Below are positions 34,301 through 46,300 of a stretch of DNA of 64,000 nt, piece by piece (within the stretch, counting starts at the first letter, position 1; each line of letters opens with the position of its first letter). The DNA comes from Stenopsyche tienmushanensis (Eukaryota > Arthropoda > Insecta > Trichoptera > Stenopsychidae): assembly GCA_008973525.1 (NCBI GenBank), contig WACJ01000343.1, forward strand, positions 1 to 64,000. Direction: 5' to 3'. Below the pieces are notes generated by a model that ran no database searches, had not been told where the DNA came from, and worked only from the letters and a program-made list of their open reading frames with translations. The position numbers and the translations under genes are program-made.

Positions 34301-37300
34301 AGTCTGGGGCTCATGCCCGCGGGTTAGCAGCCGTGAGGGCGCTGCACTCCATTTTTCGTCGACGCAGTGCTCTTTCGGCTTCCAATAAACTATTAATATA
34401 CAAAACTTTGATTCAACCGACCCGAGAAACGCTGCTCCTGCCTGGAGCAACATAAGCAATTCTAATTATTACAAACTCCAAATTGTACAAAACAAGGCTG
34501 TAAAAATTTCACTCAACCTTTCTTCGTACATCAATCTCAAACGAATGCATAAAAGAATTAAGCTTCCTTTTTAAGAGGAATATTTTCATAGGTTGATATA
34601 CAGTTTTTACACAAAAATTCATCATTCGGCAATTACTTTGGCAAATCAACTTGCTGAAAAAGGCTTTGATTTCTCAAAATTATTAAGTCTGCATATCTCG
34701 AACTGCGTAAAAAAATAATGGTTAAATCGACGAATAAATTTATGCTGACTGATTATCGTGTAAAATAGACTCCAATAAAGCAATTCTAAGATAAATGTGT
34801 ATTGTGTTTCTATTTATATGAATTTTTTATAAACTTTTTTTGTGCGATTTTTGGTACATTTTATCGCATTGATTTGAAGTTATGCGATTTTTAAAAATAT
34901 TGGAACCTATCTCTCAGTTTTCTATGTAGTTCAAGTCTATTTTTATGTGATTTTTTTATATGCGATTCTCCGTGGAACGTATCTATCGCACAAAAACAGA
35001 CCCAAGTGTATTGATACACAATTTTACCTCGTATTTTTTTAAATAAAGATTTGTTAATAATAATAATAATATCGCATTAAAATCGCATAGCTAAAAACGC
35101 ACAAGTGCGTTTGCTGATAGTGCCCAAAAGACGCACATGTGCGTAACCCGACGGGAATGTGTTAATAACGATGCTCAACATGATAACTTTAATAGCATAT
35201 ACTGCTGCGAAGATGTTAAAAATATTTATATGTGGTCCCGACTAAAATGTGTTGATCAAATCATCCCTTGTGATTTTTTAGACATCATTGATCTTGATGG
35301 AATAATTAATGATATCTGTTTTTTTGTATAAATATATTATAGATATTTATCCATATAAAGAACTATTTTCGCAGTGCTTATGACAGTCGCCGACAAGTAT
35401 ATTATGGACGTCCATTTTAAGGCTGATATGGTGGAATCTTAAATTTTAGCTCCTGGATGCATTCCAGTGTTACTTTGGCAACGTGAGCGCGAACACTTTT
35501 TCGTAATTCCTGTTGGGACGTCCGACTTGCTGACGAAATTGTTGGCTCCAGAAAATAAATTTAATACGTTTCGACGGAACCAGAGCACACCCCACTCGGG
35601 GTCAATACGACCCGGGCGTGTAATTAAGATAAGATGTATTATTAACATATGATGAATGAATGTGGACCAAGATTGATGAAGAAAACGTTGACTGGTGGTG
35701 TATATCAAGCTTGTCGGCATCCATGGCTTGATTAATGGACAGCCCCGGAAATGTTGTTTCCCCGCTACCCTTAACAATTTTCTCCACGGCCAGCTGGTGG
35801 AATTCCTTGGCAGGCTTTAATGCTTTTCCCTGGTAGTGATTTACGTCAGTTCTTGGGAATCCAACGTCGCGTACAAGGAAATAAAAGCAACGTGTAGCAA
35901 TGTTCGTCGTCATAAACGGCGTCACAAGAATCCTTTGTTATTTGAAGCATTCCGTATTGACCAAAGTGGGAGGATGCCCTGAGAATTTAAAACGTATCAT
36001 TTTGCGTCTAGCGTCTGCAAGGTTGTGGTTGCTGGTGGTGACGTAGCATTTTGAATGATGAGCTTCTGCAAAGACGTGCTTTTATTGCCGGATTAGTTCC
36101 TTGAAGAATAGTCTTGTAAATAATGCGTGGAAGCTCGCAGAAATGGCGACTTTCATAGAATATTATTATCCTTTCGGTAAAGGCAAACCACATCACGTTC
36201 TCCGCGCTTGAAAAATATTTAGCTTGGACGTGTTTTAATAGATTATGTAGTACCTATTTTTAGTGATCTTTAGTGTTAAACACAGTGCTAATTAATTAGC
36301 ATCCCCAGGCGATAGCTTTGTTTAGGACTCAAATTAAATTCTAATTACCGCCTCGAATGCCAAAGACTTCGAGGTTGTTTGAAGTGCTAAATTTTAGCAC
36401 TTGAACATCCGCGTATATTCTGATAAGAATGTATACAAAAACTACCATTACTACATTTCAAGAAAAATGGATAATTTTTTTTCGCTTTAACACAATTAAA
36501 AAAATGATCTAATATATAAAAAAAAATAATATCTGTTTGTTCGTATGTAATGCGCTGCCATACCGTTCATTAGATTGCGATAAAACTTCGTCCACTTATT
36601 GTTAAGGATTTAGTGAGTAACATAGGCATAGTTTAATATATAAAAATCAATGTTTGTTTGTCCATATTTAATGCGCTTCCATACCGTTCATCCGATTGCG
36701 ATAAAACTTTGTTAATTTACTGTTTACACTTATGAGAATAACATAAGCATAGTAAAAATATAGTCGGGTATTTGCTAGTAAATAATACAAATAAACATGT
36801 GTTATAGATAGTATGTTATAGCCCGAGCTTTGTTTTTTTACATATGTGACGTATAAAAATATTTTTATGTACATATGAATAATAAGCAAATTCGATTTAT
36901 GTGAGTTTAAGAATTTCATATTTTGAGTTGAATGAATTGAGAACCCACATACTATTTGTAAATATGAATACCTTATCATTTTTTGCACGGTAACCTTTGA
37001 ATGTAACCCCGTGCAAAAATAAAATTGGATGATCTTTATGTGACTTTACTTTTAGATAGAATCATTATACTTTTTGCCGTCGATCTTATTGATTTTTGAT
37101 GAGTTTTTATTTCATCGTTAAAAGGGCAAATATCTTCGTTTTTAATCCATCAAATCTGATAAATCATGTCTGATAGACGTTTAAGCCATCTTATTTCCAA
37201 ATGTAAATATACACTTACACCTTTTTTTGTGCGATATATGCGCTCCGCGGAAAATCGCACAAAAAAAGCTATGACTTTCATAGAAAAAAAAACTTAGCGG

Positions 37301-40300
37301 CAGTAAGAGCGTTTAGTGCCTTTAAATTAGTTATAAGCACGAGATTAAAAGTTAGAAGGATCTAAGCATACAATATATTCACGAGATCGGATGTAATATA
37401 AGATAACTTTAAATTGATGTTTTAAATTCTTTTTTTTGCCTGGATGCCTTGACCCGTCCTCTGCACTTCCGCAAGCAATCTCTGTTCCTCTTTGCTTCAC
37501 TGGGATGAAAGTGAAAATATTGGTCTGATGTACCATTTCGAAGACAAGGTCGACACTTTCGCAAATGGCCATTGAAATATTGGCATAACAATCGTGGTGA
37601 TTGTTTCCTTAAACGGCATAGATTATTTGCGTTCATTCACATTAACCATGACTATCACTCGACCCACATATAATATTTGTCTTTGAACCTAATATTGATG
37701 TTAAATGTTCTTTGCAGGAGGTTCTGTTGTTCAACTGAGTCTTTTACCAAAAGGCGACTGCTTGAAGTGCTGCCCAATAGACGAGGAAAAAGACATTAGA
37801 TTTTTATTTTATTCCAGGTATGTAAATTAAAAAAAAAACCAATAAAATAAAAAAAAAAAGATTGCATCGGCCGGGAATCGAACCCGGGCCGCCCGCGTGG
37901 CAGGCGAGCATTCTACCACTGAACCACCGATGCTACGTATTGCTGATGCCTAATTAAGCTACTAAACTTAAAAATTACACAATCGTTTCAAATTAATTAA
38001 TTTTATTAATTGAGCTCAAATACTCTTTTTATATGCAAACATGCAGCTGAACGATCCAAATGATTTTTTTAATCAAAGCTTATAAATTTGGATAACAGAT
38101 GGCAATACTAATATTATAAAATAATTTAAATTATTATTTTTTATTTTAGTTTTTGATTTGTAAAAAAAAATAAAAAACACTATTGAAATCAAATCAATTT
38201 ATTTTCATTGATTTTTTGCACTACCAAAAAATTCTAAATCATGTGATTTGCTCGGCGTAAGCAAACAATTAAAGATGTACAATGAATAACAATTTTTTAT
38301 TGTCGTTTTTTTTTAAATAATAAAACTAATTTTGTTTTTGCAGAGATAATCCTTATACAGCGGAGCAGTTGTTGTTGTCGAGACCTTTGTCGAGAGCTTC
38401 TCGTCTAAATCCTGAGAGACCGACTGTTGTCTATCTTCATGGATTTACAGAAGTCGCACCCGGGCAGAGTGGAACTGCCCTTAGGGACGGTAATATTTCA
38501 TGCGACCTACCATCTGTTGTGAGCATTTCAATTTACCAAATCGCACACATACTGTGTATATTAGGAGGACCCGAAAGTATTCGAATATTTAATAGAAACA
38601 GTCCGAATTTATTAAAAACAAAATCGTCGTATACAGTTATAGATTCTCCAGGTTTAATTAATTCATAATTAATTATTCCCGGCATATCTCACCACATGTA
38701 TGCACAAAATAATAATTTTCATAGTTAATCCTGACTTAGGGGTTGAAATTGGGAGTTCTTTTCCAGAAATCCATTGATTTTTTTTTATCGTAACAATGCT
38801 ATTCAAAACGACACTATTTTTTGTATTTTCAAGAAAGCGTAGTAAAGGCGTGCGTTACCCATCCTATTCCATAACACCCATCCTATTCATTTTGCCTATG
38901 CGTTTTAAATTGTCCCAATGGGATTCAAGTCTTTGCTATAACTCCTCGATTGTTTTTGCGTGGATCTGACTCGCGTGGAGTGTGGAGTGCATCGTTATCA
39001 AAATTCGAAAGTCCTCCCATTATCTTAAGTTTATATTACCGGATTTAAATTTTTGGAACTAATATTGACATCTGCAGACTATCACCACTTAATTATAAAC
39101 ATTTTTGAGTGTTTTACTAGCTTTTGTAGCATTTAAACCCAAATAAAAAAAAAAAAACTTAATATAGCGCTGTTGGTCTGGGCAGATTTAATTCTCCAGA
39201 TTAACAGACAGATCGACATCTTTCGTCTCTCTTCAAGTGCAGTGTGTTATTTTAACAGCGCCATCTCTTGTGGCCCTGCGGAGACATTGCACCTGCATAC
39301 CGATTGATGCAGAGTCGGGAAGAGTCGTCGGTTAGCCTTGAATACGGGAGGCCGTCCCTTCCGCAGCCAGATATCTTTCTCTCTCGTGTGGAATAAATGT
39401 CAAACTGTCAAAGTAAATCTTCTTCTTCTTCTACAAATATTTCGCAAAAGTGGTTAACGATGTCATTGCATTGATGTATTCATACTTTTAACGCTAATAA
39501 CAGCTCTATAAATATTATTATATTGATATTAAATAAATTATAATCAAAAACGCATTGTGAATATTGAAACGATCTATTATATTTCTGGTCAGTGCAACTA
39601 ATTAACACATTGAATGCGTACAATATCGCACGAAAATATTATAATATCCGCCATAAAAAAAACAACAATACAGCGGCACAAAAAGTATTTCATTTTTCGG
39701 ACATTTCGTGTGAAAATATGTGTTACAACAATCCATTTAAAATGATCGACAGACTATGTGAGAGTATTTTTATAGGCTGAAAAACCATTCAGTAAACCAA
39801 CCAACCAACCAACCAACCAAAACCAACGTGTAAAGCAAATCAAATTGTATGATGAAGTGAATTTTTTTTTAATTGTATCTCAAAAACAATTGATTTGAAT
39901 AGATATTTTCATGCCATGGACAGGCCTCGGAAAAAGGGAGAGAAGATGGCGACAACTCTGTTCCAGAATATACGACACGGCACTGTGTATCTATCAGTCG
40001 AAAGTTATTTTTCGTGGTGAATGCCGCGTCAGACGGGCAAAAGTTTTGATTGGAATCGAAACTTCTAAAAGTGTAGTTCGTTAAGACTCTGTTTTACTTC
40101 ACTTTATTTCCAATTTCCTCCGGAACGAACAATGAAGGCATATTCGACGTTTATATTAATAAACGTTATTAGGCTGTCCGCGAATAAATTTTGGTCTTCT
40201 TTTGATAAGATAACAAGGCTTGCCGCATACCTTTCAGTGCCGGTCGTGGAATGTCTATTTTGTCTTTATTGTATAAAATGCTAATCATAGATATTATAAT

Positions 40301-43300
40301 AATATCTATCAATCGAGTCTTATTCTGGCTGTCTTTTATAATCATTAATTTTTTTTTTACCCTCTTTTTATAATGATAATACATCCTGTATGGAACAATT
40401 CATGTTATTGCCTCATGATGTAAGTCATCATTCTTGGACTTTTTTCCTAATCATTCAGGATGTTATGATTCGTTTAGGTCGTAGGTCACATAGCCTGCGT
40501 GTCTTGAAGATTTGTTTCAGCTAGGCGGTTGAGGGTACACGTTTAGTCGTTTTTTGTAGCTTATACGACTACTATAATTTTCAATTTCCTGTCTCACACG
40601 GAGTCATGTTAGCTCTTTTTAGCTGATACGAGTTAAATTACTTCACAAACGAATAGCAAATTATACAATATTAAGATGAAGTCTACTCACTGCCAACAAT
40701 CAAAGACTTCAGTATGATCTGAACAACATACATAAACAGCAATTCAACTATTTATGATAGTTCGCAATTGTTGTCAATAAGCTCAAATATGCACTTAGAT
40801 ATACATTAACTCTTTCAGACCTGAATTATTTTTTTCATCCGATGGATTTTGTAAATTCCATGTGTCTAAAGTATAATAAGAAGAGTATAAAAAAATATAT
40901 TTATGTCCACAATTGTGCACGCCAGGTCTGAAAGAGTTAATATGTATTGGCTAATAAGCTGAAAATTTGGAGAATAAAATGATGCTATTTAAAGTAATCT
41001 TAAAATTGATTTTGACAACAAGGGTACAACTTTGAAGTATTACATCAATCTTCAAAACAGATAAGACCCTGTTGGTTACGGGGAAACTTTCTGGTTAAGG
41101 TCGCGATTAACGAGGGATCGCGATTAACGGTGGAATATTATTTAATCATTTGGTTCCGCATTTAAAAAAGCAAGATTCAAAAGCAATTTATTTTTCGTAC
41201 ATTTTAATATCTATTTTAATAGTTAACTCTTTTCACTCGAGACCCTTTTTCACGCGGCGAACCAGCAACTCGAGACGTTTCGCAGTATTTTTGGCGAATT
41301 TCTTACCACCGATCGATCGCTTCTTGCGCGTGCACCGTTATCGGTTGGGTAGTGACGCGCAGGAGGCGGGAGTCGGGAGAGCGGTCGGTTAGCCTTGGCT
41401 GCGGGAGGTCGTCCTTCCTGCAGCCAGATCTCTCTCTCTCTCTCTCGTGTGGAATAAATAGTTATTTAGAGAAGAAAGTCTTTCTATTCGACGCCCGTCT
41501 AATCCCATTCATTCGTCCAGCAACATCACGGCCCGATAGAAGAGTGGACCCATGGGTTAGCACGGCCATCTCGACGAGCACGTGGGGGCGGGGAGCCGCC
41601 CGGGCTATGAACATATTTTGCAATCCTTCCTAGCTCCTGTTAGCATATTATGCAGCTTTCCATTCTTGCAGAATATCTTCGGAATCGAAGGTTGAATTGA
41701 CAATCGTCAGTTGATGGACTAAAGTTTTCACACACCGCATTTTAGCGATTTTCTTAAAAATCAGTACGGTGAGGCATACTGATCTATGCGATCGACACCG
41801 CCCATATGTTTTATATAATTTATTACTGCATTAGGCTTTTTGATGGTAAATTCAATTCCACCTCCTAAAATTCGTTTTACAGGAGTCATTCCTGCATTAT
41901 TCCAGTTGGTCAAGCATGTAAAAACCTTTTTACCTTTCTATGCTAAAGCTAATTAGTATTTCATTTGCGGTATGTTACTGTCGATTTCTTGCTGAATTTT
42001 GTTTATTTTATTTGTCCTGGTAAATGCTTCCTACTTGTCAAGATCAATAACTTTTCAGCCAAGACAAAGCTCGTATCCCCATCAAATTGAGTGATGAGCG
42101 AGAGGCATCAAATCATATGGTGAGTGAGAGTCACCTCTCGAGTGCATTGTGTACAGCAAATTTTCGAATGGGAACAGCTTCTAAGATGTCAATTTTTTGA
42201 GACGTGCTATGGTACTCCAATTCCTGCTGAAAATAATGTACATCAATGCCTTCAATGCTTCCAGATATGACTAAAAGATGTGATCGTCAACAATTTCTCT
42301 GAACGACAATTAACGCTTGTTGGTTTGTAGCAAAAGTTGCAATGATTTTTATTGCAAATTTGTGCATCTGAACAAACTGTGTCAGATGTGAAGCAATCAA
42401 AGATAATATAAAGCATGCACTGCTTGTAAGATTTCATTATTAAATATGCAAAAAGGCTAATTAAGTTTGTGTCAAAACGTTTTTTGCACCACGCGTTCTC
42501 GATCTAAGTTGTGATTAAAGATATGCAATCGACACTACGTCGTGTCAAGTGACATGTTAAGCTTTTTCATGAATGAAACGAGTTCCCTCGATGCAAATAT
42601 TTGATCAAGTAACTTGATTCCCTCCGAAGGCTTTTCCAATAAACCTTCCCGGGCCCGAGGGGAGACCCGTGGCTTTTCAGTCGTTCAAATATAGTGTTAT
42701 CGTGTATGGGCATATTTTTATTTTAGGCGCTCTGATTGCCCACCTCGTTTTGGATGCTTTCATCGATGACACGATCGAGTGTTCATCATCGGGCGAAAAA
42801 AAAGGAATTTCCCAATGGACAGACTCCGTTCAATTTTCTCCCCCGTGCAAATCGTCCGGAGCTTTCAGGTCATTTCCTGAAAGGGAAAAGACCACTTAGT
42901 CGCGGAGCATTCTCCATTTGTTGCATGCTAAACTGCCATTTCGCGTTGAAAATTTCGCTTTTATTATTTTTTCGCCTTCGAACGCCGCCAATAGCATTCG
43001 AACCGTCCTTGGAAAAAATCGCGTATGTTTGATTTTCTTCAAGCGACCGCTTAAAAATAGTTCACCCCCCATCACGCCATTTGTGACCAAATTTTTTACA
43101 ACTCTCCACATGGCCTCAACCTTTTTATGTGGACCCCGAGTCGATAACTTCGATCGCTCGGAGTACACACGAAGACCTGCTCATTGTGGCGGTCGCTCTA
43201 TTTGTGGGCACGAAGAATCGAAACTCCGAGTAAATATTTGCTTATGGCATCCCAAACAAATGTTTATTAGAAAATGTTTAACCGCATATGGACCGAATTC

Positions 43301-46300
43301 GGCTCGGAGCTGAAGTCCGAAAAGACCGACCTCTGACTAAAAATATGTTTTTGGACATTTTTACAAATGGTAAATATAAACAAATTTCCTAATTAATTTG
43401 AGAGTCGCTCTCGTATTTTAATCAGCTAAAAGCTGAACGATTTACGAAACGCCAAGTGACACACCCGTATGTGAAAGCACGTCCTCGAACTGGTTAAAAG
43501 CAATGTCATATTTTAACTGTGCATAATTTCATATTGTATGTAATTTTGCATCGTTAAACATTGCGTTTCCATTATTTTTTTGTATTGCTGTCCTTGCGAC
43601 ATATGGCTGAGATAAAACCCATTTAATTAATGAAATTCCTCGACGTCACAATAATGCTCCAATTAGATTAAGCAGTTCTTCAAATTAATCAAACTACTGA
43701 GAATCGGATAATTGAAATGATGAAAGCATTTCCAATTGTAAAAAAATATAAACATCTAAATTTGTGATGATTTTAAATTAGCTGTTACTGTGAATGTTGG
43801 TCATCGTCAACATCAATCAATGTTGAGCCACTTTTTATGGCCACAATGATGTGTCTATTCCCAGCAAGACGTCACACAACATCTAGTTGTCACATTTGGA
43901 TAATCCTTTTATTACAAGGTTTATAATAAGGTAGATCACAGAACTCTTATCGCCCTGCTTGCATCATGAATTTAAAAAAGCGTAACTCGTAGAACAATCA
44001 ATTAACACTTTCGTGGCCGGTGATGCATATGTTGCATCATCACGGGATTGATCATTGGCGGCCGCATGATGCCACATATGCATCATGATTAAGGGTCCCA
44101 AATATTCATAAGATCAATTATTCCAATAACGAATATAAAATAGGAAAAACTATTCGATAATTTTATGTATACATGATGTTTAACCTGACAATTATCTTTT
44201 AATATTGAGTAATTTTTGCTATTTCTATTGTTTTCAATGAGTTTCAACAGAATGGCGCCAACAGAAAAAGATACGCTAGCTTTTTGTATGAGTTCCAATT
44301 GGAGCACAATACTATAACAGAGCATTTGGAAAAGGATCGATAAACAGGCAAAATAATATCAAATTGGAAAGATAAAAGTGCTGGACAAGCGGGTGCCGCA
44401 CGAACTGTCAGAAGGCTAAAATTGAGGCGTTTGGAAGTGTTTTCTTCGTTAAAAATTTCAAATATATAACAATAGTAGTAATTGACAGTGAAAATAAGTA
44501 GAATAAATTTATATGAGTCTCCCGACAATTAGATTGAAAACAAATATGCATTTAAAATGTACGAATATTAGAAAAAAAGGGCAAATATATTCGAATATCA
44601 AATATACAATTGGGACCAATATACAAATATCCTAAGCATGATTGTGCAGACCGTTCATATACACTCAAACCTCTTTTTGTGCGACTTTTTTTGTGCGATT
44701 TTGAAGTTATGCGATTTTTTTTCATAAAGATTTCGTATTGAGGTACTTTGGATAAAATAGGAAATATATCATCAACACTAATCGAAATTTGGGAAAAATA
44801 TATAATTGGGACTATGTAAATCAAATTGCATCTGCTATTGCTGAATTACAACCACGCCCTTTATTCTGGTTTAGATTTTTGAAAAAATTGATTTCGTTTT
44901 TTTTTGCATTTTCTAATGTTTCGACTTTTAAAAATACATTCTCTAAAGGAATTTTCAAAATTCCAACTATTTGCGGTTTTTAAAATCCATGGAACGCATC
45001 TACACTTTTTCTATGTAAGTCATAGCTTTTTTTGTGCGATTTTTTTTGTTCGATTTTCCGCGGAACGCATCTACCGCACAAAAAAAGTTTAAGTGTACAT
45101 TAGTAAACTATGAATACGGTAAATAAATATTTATATCTGCAACTGCTGATGCTGCATCTATTTGAAATAATACGTTCAATGGTCTGATCCTTTGATGCGG
45201 CCACGATAGTGTTAATGAGATAAGCATATTATTTAAAATACTGCTAAGTTAGATGTGGATTTTAGACATGATTAAAAAAGCATAGATATTTGATATTGAA
45301 TGAGATCTTAAAGCTATTGAAGAAGAAAATCATTAGTTGATTGAGTATAAAAAACGTATATGTACAATGTCTTGTGATCAGCTTTTGACAATTAATCTCT
45401 CAGACTAAAATCTGAGGAGTGATCTTAAGCTTTTGGACACAATTATTGTGTTATAGAAATGGCTGATGTAGACTCATTAGAATGATTTAGTAGAAACGCT
45501 TCTCAGACTTGTGGAGCCGTCGTAGACCTGTTGGCGCTATCCTGTTAATACATTAGCATTATCCTGTTGGCCTGTTGATACTATCCACGGGCCAAAGGTC
45601 AATTTGACACGCTGTCAAATTTGAGAAACACACAAAGTTTGCAAGTTGGCGTCCTCGTATACAAAACGGAACGATAAAGAGAACTTCGCCATGCATTAGA
45701 GCCCAAAACTTTATGCATATGAAAATGGGCTTTGTCGCTATTCAAATTTGAAGCCCTGAAGTTTCCGAGCGCATTTACGGCAATATGCTCGCGTAGAAAG
45801 GTTCGTCAGCCCTGTTGTCGCTTAGGTGCTACGACCGGGGAAAGTATTATAAAGCAAAAATTTGACTAAACTCGATGGCCTAAAACGAGGGTCTAACGCG
45901 GCGTAGAGGCCATTTATCTTGGAAATTTGTATCGATTTGCATACATTCCTCGGCGTCAGTGGCTCCGAAACTTGGCCGCGCAAATGATGCTCGAAAAATC
46001 GGAATGCTTTCTCAAGGTCACCACTTATGGACGCCGGTTCATAGTCACCTTATATGGAGGCAATAAAAAGTTCTGCAGTAATGAAAAACACACTTGGTCA
46101 GCGGCGCTACGAAAATATATTAGTTGCTAGCTGGACAATTTCAGTTGCTACCTTTTTATTGCGTCTTTTTGACCTTTCGGCTGTAATGGATGGACGTTAT
46201 ATTCATGCATTAAATTTTTATGGATTCGAAACCACTGCATTATGTCGTATTGATGCGTCTTTTTTTGCTTGCAGCCTATCTGTCTATGGGGGACTACAAC

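Larger units (their letters stand above)
33892..35161. mobile_element. piggyBac-like element, TTAA-flanked, 1.27 kb, with nested insertions
   Basis: TTAA at 33888-33891 and 35162-35165. Left end CACATTTACGTCGGGTTACG and right end CGTAACCCGACGGGAATGTG are inverted repeats with about two mismatches. The interior contains a LINE reverse-transcriptase fragment and a GTGCG-family copy, but no piggyBac transposase motif. Confidence 0.75.
22398..37717 (+). other. Lipase intron 1 (15.3 kb)
   Basis: Donor GTGAGG, acceptor TTTGCAG. It hosts the tRNA-Glu gene and most of the large transposon insertions listed separately. Between them (23590-25009, 26116-27620, 31470-33887, 36232-36509, 36782-37214) I see no gene, only AT-rich sequence. 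Confidence 0.55.
38490..46274 (+). other. Lipase intron 3 (7.8 kb)
   Basis: Contains LTR-like repeat copies, three TTAA-type or GTGCG elements and a (CCAA)n tract at about 39795-39825. The balanced-composition stretch at 42650-43320 has chance frames up to 131 codons but no recognised protein. Other parts are AT-rich and featureless. Confidence 0.5.

Noticed and set aside
42669..43313. Overlapping frames of 76, 98 and 131 codons in balanced-composition DNA
   Set aside because: No domain, no good start context or splice consensus, and frames overlap in different phases; lies in the lipase intron.
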